Assembly: GCA_963169105.1 (NCBI GenBank)
Contig: OY720640.1
Location: forward strand, 55,243,527 to 55,307,526
DNA: 64,000 nt
DNA from: Ceriagrion tenellum
Taxonomy: Eukaryota; Arthropoda; Insecta; Odonata; Coenagrionidae
Direction of reading: 5' to 3'
The notes below the pieces were generated by a model. It was not told where the DNA came from and did no database searches. It saw only the letters and a program-made list of their open reading frames with translations. This document shows, one piece after another, positions 1 to 10,814 of the stretch. Made by a program: the position numbers and the translations under genes. Position 1 is the first letter of the stretch; the number at the start of each line of letters is the position of its first letter.

Positions 1-676
1 TGCGACTCCCAAAACTTAGTTTATGTTTTACAATGCAAACTATGTCCCTGTTTTTATGTGGGCGAATGCATTACACCCCTTAATATTAGAATCAATAATC
101 ATCGGTGCACCTGTAAAGACCCATCTTCCACTTTCCCCGTCCCTACTCATGTGCGGAAACATGGCTTGTCTTTTGAAAAGTGCTTTGAGGTGGCAATATT
201 GATCTCCCTTCCTCCGGACTAATTGAAGTGCGCAGGAAAGAGCAGGCATTAATCTGGTTGCTGAAATCGTACGCCACGCCCGGATTAAATAAATTACATT
301 GATTGCACGCTTCTCGTTCTTTTCTATTTACCCCCTTCCCCTTCCCCCGCTCCCCCACCCTCACTTCGAAATTCCACTCCGACCCTTTCCGCTCTCTCCG
401 GCCAAGACACGAGCTGGTAAAAATTCCCCTTTTCAAGAACCGTTCCTCAACCGCCGGGAAAAACTCCTTCCCCTTCCCCCCTCCCCTATCTTACCGCCCC
501 TCCTACCCCTATCCTCACCAGCGCACACGACATTTGTGCCGTGATACGCATCGAAGACGGACCAGTTCCGAAAGCTAGCAACGTAGGTGTGATCGTCTCT
601 TTTTTTGTGTATCTATCTCCTCCATCCTATAAACATCGTGTGTTCATCACCGCATGGGTGACTCCAATTTATCCAC

Positions 677-677
<1 letters not shown>
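1..677. other. Non-coding; pyrimidine-rich tract
   Basis: No gene or repeat family is recognised. About 310-530 is strongly C/T-rich on the plus strand. Overlapping proline/serine/leucine-rich open frames there follow from this composition, not from coding selection. Confidence 0.5.
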
Positions 678-731
<54 letters not shown>

Positions 732-757
732 TATATATATATATAGATATATATATA
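678..757. repeat. (AT)n microsatellite
   Basis: About 80 bp of alternating A and T, interrupted by two GA steps near 730 and 746. Reading frames across it give only Ile-Tyr dipeptide strings. Confidence 0.98.
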
Positions 758-1038
758 AATGTTTATACAGAAAGGTAGAAAGAAAGTGGATAGGAACAAT
801 TAAAATCAACAGACACAATGAATCGGCGGGGGGTTTATATGAACAAACACTCCCCAGGGCATGACCCACGAGAGCGGCCAAAAGATGGCGCGCGGGCTGC
901 TTATCACCCACCGGCAGGGAAGGAATGACATACACAGGAGGCGAAATGAAAGAATAACTCAAGCACACAGACAGTGGTGAAAGATATAGAACAGGCGTTT
1001 CGGGGTACGCTAACCCAAGTAGGAAATGAGCCATTCCG

Positions 1039-1145
<107 letters not shown>

Positions 1146-1149
1146 TCCC

Positions 1150-1550
1150 TCAGTGCCTTATTGCCTCAAACCTTTAGAGGGATTAAGGGAGCCCCTGGAA
1201 CCTCGGAGACTACTCGCTATGCTTAGGTTTTTTAGATAAATTCATAACTGATGAGTTTCAGCGACACAAAGAATATTATCATGACGCCTTACTACTAACT
1301 ACTCCCTAGGTCTGACAGAAGTGATAAAATAAGAGAGATACATTGTTAAACAGGTAAAAAAAACTCGTTCTTTCAGCGCAAAATAGTGTACACAATAAAA
1401 ACTGAGCTCCAATAAATACACTCCCACCATACACGTCACCATTTCACCTCCCAAAACCTTATCCCTCACATCTTTACTCGGCTGGTGACCTAACACCCGC
1501 TTCCACACGACCATGCGGCGGCTGGCAGGGTATTGTGTAGATGTAGAAAC
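1150..1550 (+). mobile_element. CR1-like non-LTR retrotransposon, 3'-end fragment
   Basis: This 5'-truncated copy matches the same stretch of the family seen at 22555-23172 and 40736-41178. It has the segment around AGGGATTAAG, the C-terminal reverse-transcriptase codons in broken frames, a short 3' UTR containing CGGCTGGTG and GCGGCTGGCAGGGTA, and a TGTAGATGTAG tail. The CR1/L2-type assignment rests on the hexamer tail instead of poly(A) and on the C-terminal protein seen in better copies. It is non-functional. Confidence 0.8.
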
Positions 1551-2030
1551 CTTTATGGCTCCCTTCCTTCACCTTCCAGTCGGCCACGCCACTTTTAGTC
1601 GTCCTAGAGGTATAGTTTCTCTTCAAGTAAGAAGAGGTTGGGGATGGAGGAGCAGGGGGGGCAGGGTGGCACCCACACTGCTCTCGGTGCAAAAGCCTCT
1701 TTCTCCCGGGCTAACATCAAAAGAGACATTTGCGGTGGAGCGGGAAGCGAAAAGAAAAGCAGCGCGAGCGAGCGAGTCATGAAAACAAATGCCATGCACT
1801 CGGCGCGTTGACCGGAACGTAATTGCGGGGCCCGCAAATTGAAGCGGTGCGTTTATATGCCCACCTCCATTGGCCTCTACGGAGAGAACCTCTCTCCACA
1901 CCACCCGTGCCTTCCTTAGCCCACCTCCTTCCTTCCTTCCCGAAAATTCTCCGCAACCTTCTAACTTTTTTTTACTATTGCAGTTCCTGCACCAAAGCAT
2001 GCCATACGTTCATTTCTGCGCACCGTGCCC
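1551..2030. other. No feature recognised
   Basis: Moderately GC-rich sequence with overlapping short open frames on both strands. None resembles a known protein. Confidence 0.4.
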
Positions 2031-2606
2031 TTCTCGGCTGAGCACTTTTCTGAGTAGAAATAGAGCTGTGCGATATTCAAATTTCAACATCCTATTAACG
2101 GTAAGGCTTACGCTAAACGAAAAACATAATTAAGGCATCGTATTTCACAGCATATACATGGTTTTTAGCAGTAGATATAGGGTTCGCAGCGGTTTGGCTC
2201 CGGCATATCGGTTATCGGATATCGGGCGATATATTCTCGCGGACGGTGACGGGTATATAGAAGAGAATTCGTTAGATGACTGACCACTGACGAGAACAGG
2301 AAATAAAAACCCGTGCTCTACTCGGATGAGTACTTTTCTGCGTAGAAATAGAGCAGTACGATATTCAAATTTCAACATCCTATCAACGTACGGCTTACGC
2401 TAAACAAAAAACATAACTCAGGCATCAAATATCACATCATGTACCTGGTTCTTAGCAGTAGATATTGGGTTCATATCGGTTTGACTCCGGCATATCGGGT
2501 AACGGATATCGGGCGATACATCCTCGCGGGTGGAGACGGGTATGTAGAAGAGAAGGCATTAGGTGAGGGACCACTGACGAGTATAGGGAATAAATCTCCT
2601 CTTCTC
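2031..2606 (+). repeat. Two-copy tandem repeat, about 288-bp unit
   Basis: Positions about 2031-2318 and 2319-2606 align unit to unit. Shared markers are GTAGAAATAGAGC (2053 and 2341), TTCAAATTTCAACATCCTAT, GTAGATAT and the CGGCATATCGG...GGATATCGGGCGATA block. The copies differ by scattered substitutions and small indels, so the duplication is not recent. No reading frame is conserved across both copies, and no transposon protein is visible. Confidence 0.85.
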
Positions 2607-2719
2607 ATTCCAGTCTCAGGGCTTTATAACTATTGTGCTCAATGGCCCAATTCGTTGCAAGAAATTAAGTAAATAAATTTTGTAAAAGAAACTTAATTTT
2701 AAAAAAGCTCGTATCAGCT

Positions 2720-2940
2720 GTGGATGTGAAGGAACACGCTACGAATAGACAGTGAGAACGGATTAGGAAATGAGTAGGTACAAGGTGAAGAGAATGTGAC
2801 AAGGGCCGAGTAGATGCTGAAGGCCATATACAGAAGATTACGTTTGGCTGGGGATACAAGAGGGAGAAAGGGAATAGAACTGATGAATGGGATTAAGGGA
2901 GGCAAGACGCATGCAAAGTTGTTAAATGAATTCGAATGAG
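2720..2940 (+). pseudogene. RTE-like non-LTR retrotransposon, C-terminal tail remnant
   Basis: A plus-strand frame near 2845-2940 reads ...DTRGRKGIELMNGIKGG.., followed by a Lys/Leu-rich stretch. This resembles the region just after the reverse transcriptase of RTE-type elements, where a basic R/K-G-R-K stretch precedes a helix ending in a D-R-x-x-W type motif. Stops occur upstream. The call rests on this short motif only. Confidence 0.4.
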
Positions 2941-3270
2941 GAAGTGAAGTATCTGGGTTTTGATAATAATAATAATGTTTAATACTCCCAAACAATATAC
3001 ATAGAATACATACAAGACGATAGGGTTCTTTAGGTAACCTAGAAGGAGAGCCTGTATCGCGGTTACCAACGAATAAGTAAATAAATAAATGACCATACAC
3101 AGTTATTTAACATAAAAAAATATACCAAAATTTAGAAAATAATTCCTTAATATTATCTGTCATCAATATCTTGATGATTGAATAGACAATATCTTACATT
3201 CTTTTTAAAGAGGTTAGGCATGATTCATTTTTGCAGGTAGAAGGTAGTAAAATGTAGGCTTTTGGCCCAA
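2941..3270. other. No feature recognised
   Basis: AT-rich sequence with a short (AAT)n run near 2965. No gene or repeat family is recognised. Confidence 0.4.
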
Positions 3271-3844
3271 TTGGTTTTTGGTCCATTAATTACGTGAGGC
3301 GATTTAGGCGATTTTTCGACCCCTCCTCCCCCCTTGGTGAGATGTGTTGAGATTTGGCTCTACCTCCTCCCCCTAATCTTACGTGAGATTTTTCAAAATG
3401 CGTCTTTTTAGTGTAAATACGTTAATCTGTACTTGATTGCATTGGATTTATAAAAAATATAATTTGCTTCATTATTTTTATTTAAGACTAGTTAAGACTA
3501 ATATTTAAGACTATTAAGAACGGCTCGTACGCCGCAGCGTTCGTCGAGTCGTGGGTTTGGCTGGTCGGTGGCGGCTAAACAATCGAGGGGCTGCTGTGCT
3601 ACTTTGTGGCATTCGCATAACCGCGATAAATATTATTGTGCAGGATTTAGCCATATTGAATTGGGGAAACATGTTTTACTTAATTTAACCCAGTTTTCTC
3701 GCAATTTTACTCTGTTTCTTGCGGAAAAAAAATTACGTGATATTTGCCGAGACTCCCCCCCTCTCCCCCCCGTGAGATTGGGTGAGATTCGGCTCGATCC
3801 CCTCCTCCCCAAAACCCCTCACGTAATTAATGGACGCCCCCCAA
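3271..3844. mobile_element. MITE-like element with terminal inverted repeats
   Basis: The left end (3271-3299) contains GTCCATTAATTACGTGAGG. The right end (3817-3844) is its inverse, CCTCACGTAATTAATGGAC, followed by GCCCCCCAA. Inside each end lies a C-rich block with GTGAGAT/TTGAGATT-type motifs, in direct orientation. The 574-bp length, the lack of coding capacity and the terminal symmetry fit a non-autonomous DNA transposon. The superfamily is not assigned, and no convincing target duplication is seen. Confidence 0.7.
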
Positions 3845-4070
3845 TATATAAAAAAACTTCGCCTGAAAAAAGTTAATTTAGGCCTGAGCAAGGGTTGAAA
3901 AACTGTTTGTAGGTTCCACAAGAATATTTTTTAAACTGTAATTGAAGTAATCTTAGCTCTATCTAAACCAAGCATACTCAATAGACTACATCCAATATAT
4001 ACATCGAAATGCATCTTGTCGCTTTGCATTGCAACTGGTATAATATATCGCTTATGATCGTTCGCCAGAA

Positions 4071-4107
4071 CCGACCGTGGTTTCGGCACTACGTGCCAAC
4101 ATCAAGG
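4071..4107 (-). ncRNA. Hammerhead-like hairpin module (Penelope-like terminus remnant)
   Basis: Read on the minus strand this is CCTTGATGTT, a GGCAC stem, a 3-nt loop, GTGCC, then GAAACCACGGTCGG. This order, a CUGAUGA-like strand then a short stem then GAAAC, is that of a hammerhead-ribozyme core. Such modules are known in the terminal repeats of Penelope-like elements. The first core strand departs from the consensus, so catalytic activity is doubtful. No Penelope coding sequence was recognised upstream on the minus strand. Confidence 0.55.
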
Positions 4108-5641
4108 TAAAAATTTAAGATAATGGAAATGAACTAGCCTTCTCTCTTACTAAACGTATAAACGCTAAATATTTCCACCAACAGACGCTCGAGATAATCT
4201 ATAATGTCCGCAAATGATCCCATTGAATTGCTAAGTAACCAATATCTTAAAGCGTCATACTATATTCCCTCTCCATATGTAGTCTCTCCCATCATAGACT
4301 TATATCCGACTTAAAACTCACTTTCAATACTCTTACGTTGACAGTCCTGAACTTACCTCATTCATCAATACCAGAGTACAGTACGTCCTATCCAAGCTAA
4401 CTTATTACTCCACATGTCCTCCCCCAAATTATCACTAATTAAACGTTCGTTCTTCTCCTGTCTCTCCTCCCTAATAACCCCGCTTCCTTCCAATATCAAC
4501 CCTTTTCTTTCACCGCCTAAAACCATCGACAACTTGGCCAAAACTCGTCTTTCCGCAAATAAGCAACAAAACGGAACACTGATATACTTCAACGGGATCT
4601 CAATTCCATCTTTGTTCGTTGTTCATAAGTGTCTTTTTTGGGTTTTTAACAAAAGGACTTTAAATTGGCAATATTGCCGTGCAATGACTATTTATTTACA
4701 ATAAACTGAAAAGTTCACGAGATAGATATCGCTTGCGATATCCATGGCATAACGTAGTCGATACATCGTAGTATCGCACCACCCTATTTGCCTCCTAGGG
4801 ATTAAGCAGGTCAAATGGCGTCTTTCATAAGGCGAATGAGAAAGGTGAATGGCAAGGATTGGACGCTGCTTGAGAAGGAAAAGGGACTATCCATGGGAGA
4901 TTTTTTGCTCGTCCAATTTCATTATTTTTTAAATTTTCCTTCTTCATATCCCAACCTCTCCCCTCCTTGATTTACTTTTCTCCCGCATTCCTTCCAATTT
5001 TTTTACATCCTTCCTAAACATTTGAATTATGTGTATAGGCACCTACCTACTTATGCACGTTTGAGCAGGCACTGCCGTCGACATGAGAGAGTTTCCACAA
5101 ACCGCTGTATGCGCACGTAGCGCGGCATTTCAGTCCTACGAAGGCCACGCCAATGATAAGCGCCAATTTTGTGCAGTTTCCTTTCGTTGTTCCTTCGCTA
5201 GATAGAGTTTAAAGTTTTCTTGTCTTTTGAATGAGCGCATCGCCGAAATAATTCCACAAAATGACCCTATTGGGTGATAAGTTCTGAAGGCGACCGTAAA
5301 CCGTCATTTGTGACATTAAAATAGCACCGCAGATAAAATATATTGATTTGGCAAAAAAATATTTTTTGCCAAACCAGTAAATTTTTGCCAAAGACAATTT
5401 TTCACGATAATGTTATTTAAACCAAAATCATCGTCATGGACTCTTCTGCTACACGATTCAATGCCATAAATGGCATTGGAGGTGTTTACTGCAAAAATAA
5501 CAGAAGTAATCTGATTTTTATCAACTCGTACAATAACCGGAATATCAGTTTTTTCGTCCAAAAGATTTTGGCTTTGAGCCTGTTAGCATATTTTTCAGTC
5601 TTGATCTCTCTATTTCCTGCATGTACTATCACGATATCTTG

Positions 5642-5643
<2 letters not shown>
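4108..5643. other. No gene recognised
   Basis: AT-rich, mostly unique sequence. Short open frames on both strands look like chance. Confidence 0.4.

Positions 5644-5723
<80 letters not shown>
5644..5723. repeat. (AT)n microsatellite
   Basis: About 80 bp of uninterrupted alternating A/T. Confidence 0.98.
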
Positions 5724-5724
<1 letters not shown>

Positions 5725-6538
5725 TTCGTGTTCTCTTAATGTATTTTTCTATTCTCGTATCGTTTCCTTGATACCATGTTAATGCTAAGATCTTCCTTTT
5801 CATACCAAGATGTCTGTATATCTTTGTCTGCCCGTTCATATTTAGCCAGAAGTTGTGCTCTCAAAAATAATATCTTTAATGTTTGTAATTATTTCAGTTA
5901 TGACCGAAGGATATACTCAAACTAATCATAAATGCTCAAACCTCACAACCGTTTAAAACACTTTGATTCGAAAAAGACTTTACTCACACGCATTAATGCA
6001 GCTTCAACGAATGATATCAATACTTTAGGAACAAATTTGTTTGAAATTGGCAGAAAATTGAAGTTTATAAATATCTATTCATTTGATTCATTTTCCGTAT
6101 ATTTCTGTTCTACGACATTTTTCACAAATATGTCAACGGTCATCGACCGCTAATCGCCATTTTCGCTATTGAAATATGTTGCAAACTAAAAGAGAGGTAT
6201 AACATGTAAATCTTCGTAGCAAGGAAATCGATAGCAGACACGTGTAAAACTATGTGAATTTCATTGGGAGTGCGGCATAAAGTGAAATATGTTCCGCAGT
6301 TACGCCGGTATGAATGACTTGGCGTCCCACCGAGCTTCACGAAACCACCGCTTGTACGCCTAATGGCGCCAGCGTCCACCGATCGTCGGCCGGCGTCGAT
6401 TTACCTTTTCTTTCACTTCCTTTAGAGGAGAGTATTCCGCCGACGACGACGGCTGCAGCGGTTCATTTTCGTGACTTCTTTTTGCGATCGGTCTCTCTGC
6501 GCCTCTGTCGATACCCAGAGCGAAAGCGCGCGAACAAT

Positions 6539-6541
<3 letters not shown>
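5724..6541. other. No gene recognised; GC-richer patch
   Basis: Unique sequence. About 6300-6535 is richer in G, C and CpG than its surroundings and ends at an (AT)n array. No splice-bounded or family-like coding exon could be supported. Confidence 0.35.

Positions 6542-6616
<75 letters not shown>
6542..6616. repeat. (AT)n microsatellite
   Basis: About 75 bp of uninterrupted AT dinucleotides. It is the last of four such arrays; none of this size occurs in the remaining 57 kb. Confidence 0.98.
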
Positions 6617-6617
<1 letters not shown>

Positions 6618-8094
6618 CGCACGGCGGAAAAAATCACAATGGGCAAAAAGAGTTATCGACTGGCCGAAAGTAGAAAAGAAAATAGAAAAAAATACCGAAC
6701 CGCACTTCGTACTACTTTTCCTTTTTTCATTAAGCTACTGAGAGCGCGGAAAAGCCGTAGTCTGAACCTCCTGCGGCCTTACGAGCGGGTCCCAAAGTAC
6801 GATTTCACACCTCATTAAAATATGTCGGAATCGCTCAATGCCTTTCCAGAGGACGTTTGCATGAAAATAATTCGAAGAAAAATGCTAAGAATGCTCGAGA
6901 AGAGGCTGCGAATTTTAAGCCCCGCTTCCGTCGTTACGACGGATATGTCAATACCATTCACGGATAAATTACACTCAAATATCGATATTATAAATCTCTT
7001 TTACGGAAGCATTGCCTTGAATCGCTCACGACACTGATGAAATAATACTTGCACTGAGAGCGTGAAGACTTAATCTGAATTACACTAAAATTTTTAAATA
7101 TTACTTTTGGATATGCATATGAAATTCTTCTTTCTGCACTTGATTAGTTTGAAAGAAGATTTGATCAGCGTTGCAACATAGATACAAAAGGCAATTTGTA
7201 AATGAAAAATAAGACTGGAAGCAAGTGATAAATATAATTATGAGACCAGAAAACTTACGTCTTATTCTGATTAATTATGAAACAGTTACATCGACTGACG
7301 CATCAATCCACCATATACCATGATCACGACATTGAAGAATGTCAATTTTCTGAATAAAAAATAATACCGTCCATAATGTATGAACAGCACTGTGAAGATG
7401 AATTTGGTGAAATGTAGATACATATATGATAAACTTTCACGCAATATAAAAACAATTGATCTAATTCACATCTAAATTCCATCACAAACTTAAAAAATAC
7501 GAGAGTAAGATCCTCCTCTCATCTAGGCATAAATAACCCGAAGGATCTGATCACCTCTCAGAATTTTATCAAGGCTGCGGATCTAGTAGGATGCATTCCT
7601 TTCAGAAGTCCTTCGTTGCTATCACTTTTCCAATTTCTCTGGACTAGGATGGAATCCCATCGAGATACCCACCGGGTCAAGAACTCCATGAAAGGCGCTG
7701 CCTTGATGTCCAATTCATCCATCACTCTCAGGGATGCCGGGAAAAGAAGTGGGGTAATAGACTTCATCTGTCAAAAATCAATACCAAGAGATTGCTTTGC
7801 AGCAGCTCCCCACACAATAAACTTTACATTTACTGCCGTACGCCTTGATAATTTTATTACATCCCTCATAAACTGTATATTGTGTCCCTTTCATTCTCCC
7901 TTCTCTAGGAAAATCTTTATAATCAATACTCTCTGTCATTGTTTTTTAAATTAGAAATATCTTATAAATTTCAGAACAAGTTTTTCCTTGCTGCATTGCA
8001 GAAATTTCAGTAGAAATGTTCTCTCACACTCTCCACAGTAGGTGCACCCTAACTATTGATTATCACCATACATTTAATCTTCGCCATTCTACAA
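6617..8094. other. No feature recognised
   Basis: AT-rich sequence. Open frames at 6822-7037 (+) and 7558-7767 (-) match nothing recognised. Confidence 0.4.
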
Positions 8095-8638
8095 GAACAG
8101 GGATAAATTCGGATAGATTCGGATGATAAAGTGAAAGAGAGGTGCTATTTCGCATTCGTCCGGCCACACCTTGAATATGCAGCGAGCATATGGGATCCGG
8201 CGGAGAAAGACCTAGTCCATGAACTTAATAAAATACAAAGGAAAGCTGCGCGATTCGTCAAAAACTGCTACGGCCGTACAGAAAGCGTTACCAAGATTTT
8301 GAACGATTTAGGGTGGGAGCCGCAAGAGACTCGGAGGCTACGCGCTAGGCTTAGATTGCTTGAGCAATTGAGAATGGATATCTTTCAGAGCGACACGGAG
8401 AACATCATATTAGAACCACATTATATCTCCAGGTCCGACAGAATCGATAAATTAAGAGAGATATTTTGCCGAACGGATAGGTATGAGAATTCGTTTTTCC
8501 CCCGAACAATTAAGGACTTTAATAAATGCTAGGCGGAAATTTGATTTTTTTTTCGTTGACGGCTGGTGTCCTAACACCCCCGCCACACGCCTTTTGAGGC
8601 GGCTTGCGGGGTAGTATGTAGATGTAGATGAACAGGGA
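8095..8638 (+). mobile_element. CR1-like retrotransposon insertion with 9-bp target duplication
   Basis: A 5'-truncated insertion (8104-8629) is bounded by the direct repeat GAACAGGGA at 8095-8103 and 8630-8638. The 5' junction carries a doubled ATTCGGAT. The body is the last part of the reverse transcriptase plus a 3' UTR, and it ends in GTATGTAGATGTAGATG. The intact target duplication and the open C-terminal frame make this one of the younger CR1-like copies here. Confidence 0.85.
8131..8532 (+). pseudogene. CR1-like reverse transcriptase, C-terminal 133 residues
   Basis: This is the C-terminal domain of a non-LTR retrotransposon polyprotein, downstream of the catalytic motifs. Seen are KERCYFAFVRPHLEYAASIW, then IQRKAARFVKNCYGR, a LGWEPQETRR segment, and RTDRYENSFFPRTIKDFN close to the stop. 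These are the usual landmarks of the region after the thumb in CR1/L2-like and related elements. The frame is open to its natural stop at about 8530. The rest of the polyprotein, including endonuclease and catalytic RT, was never inserted (5' truncation). The first Met lies inside the domain, so the start shown is not a real start. It encodes nothing active alone. Confidence 0.85.
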
Positions 8639-9186
8639 AGACAGTGGATTTTTCCCCAAACTTCCATTCCTCTAGAATTCGATGTGATAACTTACAAAGA
8701 TTCTTCTGCCGCAAAAAATACAGGAAAACATAAGAAATGGCGGAAATTTAGCACATTTCTAAATAAAATTATTTTATTATACTTACCGATCACAGCACCG
8801 ACTTGAAGCCATTCCCAAGGATCAAGAAGGTCAAAAAGGATTGAGGATAACGACCTAGAAAGACTTGATTAGCAAGGTCCAGATTTTATTAGAGGAAACC
8901 TTGGTTAGCAAGTGAAATATATATTGAAATGATGACTAAAAAGAGGTCACTACTATTTCATATGAACAAATCAATATCCACAAAGTATACATGAAAACAT
9001 TAAGGTGTAGGTTAAACTAAAACAAATGGCTTCTGCCTCAAGCAGGCTGGCATAGCGTAAACCTCTCTTACATTTGGACGGGAGTCTTTCAAGTCTAGAA
9101 ACTCTTTTAATCCCAACGACTTGTAGACAGAAAAATACTGCAAGATCATTAATTCTCCTCCATAACAAGCGTCAATGATACGAATG
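8639..9186. other. No feature recognised
   Basis: AT-rich unique sequence between the CR1-like insertion and the SINE. Confidence 0.4.
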
Positions 9187-9482
9187 AGCTGGGGATTGGG
9201 TTGGTGCGTTAGCTAGAGTACTGGCTAACCATACGGGCGGCCAGGGTTCAAGGAGGAGGAGAAGGCTAGAGGAGGATGAGTGTCTTGTGGAGGGCACTTC
9301 AAGTACTAAACTACGTCTGTCGGATGGGACGTTAAACCGTGGTGCCCTTGGCGCCTTTCGTTAAGTGCGAACTAATGCCGACGCCAGGTCTCTATCCACC
9401 CTTCCGCCCTAACCTGTCCCCTATGACCTGACGCCAATAACCTTAGCTGTCGGTCTCCTCCCCAAAATCCAATCCAATCAAC
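9187..9482 (+). mobile_element. tRNA-derived SINE
   Basis: The 5' part looks like a tRNA. A box-A-like region (GGTGCGTTAGCTAGAG) at about 9203 is followed by a box-B-like GGGTTCAAG at 9244-9252, forming an internal RNA polymerase III promoter. The body includes the block GTCGGATGGGACGTTAAACC near 9320-9340, which resembles conserved modules of some invertebrate SINEs (from memory, not searched). The 3' end is a short pentamer-like tail (ATCCAATCCAATC). It depends on a LINE partner, which is not identified. Confidence 0.75.
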
Positions 9483-9589
9483 GAGTGAGCTGCAAAATTA
9501 CAAGGCCGAATACAATTCTATGTCTCCAAAAACATCATTCTCTCCGGAAGTAAAACTAGCTAATGAAACACGACCGGAGTACCACGATA

Positions 9590-10175
9590 TACCGGGTGTT
9601 TCAAAATGAATGTTACCGATTGGATTTTAAAGCTTTGCAGTAGTTATAAAATTTAACTTATAATAACAAATGATACATCAAATGAAAGAACAACTAAAAC
9701 ATTTTTTTGTACTTAGAAATGTTTAACGTGAACACCAATCGACACACGGCACACTAACAGTCAATAGGCGAATTCTTCCCGTACCTTGATCAGTGTGTGT
9801 CTGGAGTGATTGATACAACAACTGATTCAATGCTGTTTCTTAAGTCGGGTAGGTCAGCTGTTTGTGGAAGCACATACACATGATCCTTTAGTAACCCCCC
9901 AATTATAAAAATCTCAATGGCAGGAGATCGGGTAAACGTGGAGGCCATGCAAGACAAGCTCTGTCATCCGGCGGCCAATCCAGCGGTTGGGCACAACGTC
10001 GTTTAACCAATCACGCACTGAGTTATGGCAGTGAAGCGGCGCGCCATCTTGTTGCCAAATGAAGTTCTCCGGTTCATCATCTTGCAGTTGAGGAAAGAGC
10101 CATCGCTGTATCACATCAAGATGAGAAACCCCAGTTACAGTTGCTTCTCCGATATTCATTTTGAAACACCCTGTA
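9590..10175 (-). mobile_element. Internally deleted Tc1/mariner-type DNA transposon
   Basis: Terminal inverted repeats CCGGGTGTTTCAAAATGAAT (from 9592) and ATTCATTTTGAAACACCCTG (to 10173) match at 19 of 20 positions. Both are flanked by TA (9590-9591 and 10174-10175), the target used by the Tc1/mariner/IS630 superfamily. The 582-bp interior is the 3' half of a transposase gene on the minus strand, so one end of the element is fused directly to mid-gene coding sequence. It is a non-autonomous deletion derivative. Confidence 0.85.
9710..10150 (-). pseudogene. Tc1/mariner-type transposase, C-terminal half
   Basis: The minus-strand frame reads VTGVSHLDVIQRW, then a DDEPENFIWQQDGAP stretch, VRDWLND and NRWIGRR. 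WQQDGAPxH holds the second acidic residue of the DDE/D catalytic triad. A frameshift near 9955 moves the gene into another frame, which reads ACLAWPPRLPDLLPLRF. The PPRSPDLxPxDFF-type motif is recognisable there, but the third catalytic acidic residue is replaced (R) and a stop follows. The N-terminal DNA-binding domain and first catalytic Asp are absent through the internal deletion. It cannot make an active enzyme. Confidence 0.75.
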
Positions 10176-10614
10176 GATCTTCCGGAAGGTATCTTGCATA
10201 CTTCCGCTCTGATGAACAACACCAGCGACCACCATGACTCCTCGCTGTGTGATAACCTCTACATAAAAATCCTGCATTTTAAAAAATTATTCCGAGGCTT
10301 GGTTGAGAAATTTTGCAGAGTAAATTTCTGCTAGATACACCATAAATAATTAAAAAGACAACATGATAAGTGGAAAATAACAATAAGTCCATGGAAGATA
10401 TTATTTGATAGTGAGAGATGATGAAAAAGTCGATCTGTATTTGGATACGAGTACCATAAATAAGCCCATAAGTTTTAAGTAGTAAGCTGTGTGAAACACA
10501 CGCAAGCTGTGTATTATTACCCGATATATACTATATGTAATACCAAGAGTTTTTTTTAATGCTCCACGCTTTACTTTGCAATCCATAGTTTCTGGCCAAG
10601 AAAAATAAAGGTTC
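10176..10614. other. No feature recognised
   Basis: AT-rich sequence between the Tc1/mariner-type element and the Penelope-like element. Confidence 0.4.
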
Positions 10615-10699
10615 AAATATCTTTCTCGGGCTTCGCACCGGGTAATGTTTTCAAAATCCGCCGACGCTTCGGAAAACGACTTGTTTTCCATTTTCAAGG
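10615..10699 (-). repeat. Penelope-like terminal repeat, 3' copy
   Basis: It matches 13162-13246 at about 78 of 85 positions in direct orientation. On the minus strand it runs from CCTTGAAAATGG through a hairpin to ACCCGGTGCGAAGCCCGAGAAAGATAT. It lies about 115 bp past the stop codon of the polyprotein. Confidence 0.85.
10661..10699 (-). ncRNA. Hammerhead-like hairpin in 3' terminal repeat
   Basis: The minus strand reads CCTTGAAAAT, stem GGAAAAC, loop AAGTC, stem GTTTTCC, then GAAGCGTCGG. The 7-bp stem is perfect. The flanking strands hold the positions of CUGAUGA and GAAAC in a hammerhead core but both deviate. Structural resemblance is good and catalytic competence unlikely. Confidence 0.5.
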
Positions 10700-10814
10700 T
10701 ACGTGTTATTTCCGTCGTGACCACTATAACCCTAATTTTAAAATGACCGTTGATTCCCCAGCAGTGAAGGTTGCGATCCCTATGATTGGCTGATGTGTTC
10801 CGCTGACCGTTGAT

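Noticed and set aside
299..578. Overlapping Pro/Ser/Leu-rich frames
   Set aside because: They arise from the pyrimidine-rich tract and are open in several frames at once, with no domain.
1299..1692. Minus-strand open frames over the CR1-like 3' end
   Set aside because: The same frames reappear antisense to the CR1-like 3' UTR at 19482, 20939 and 22843, so they are repeat shadows.
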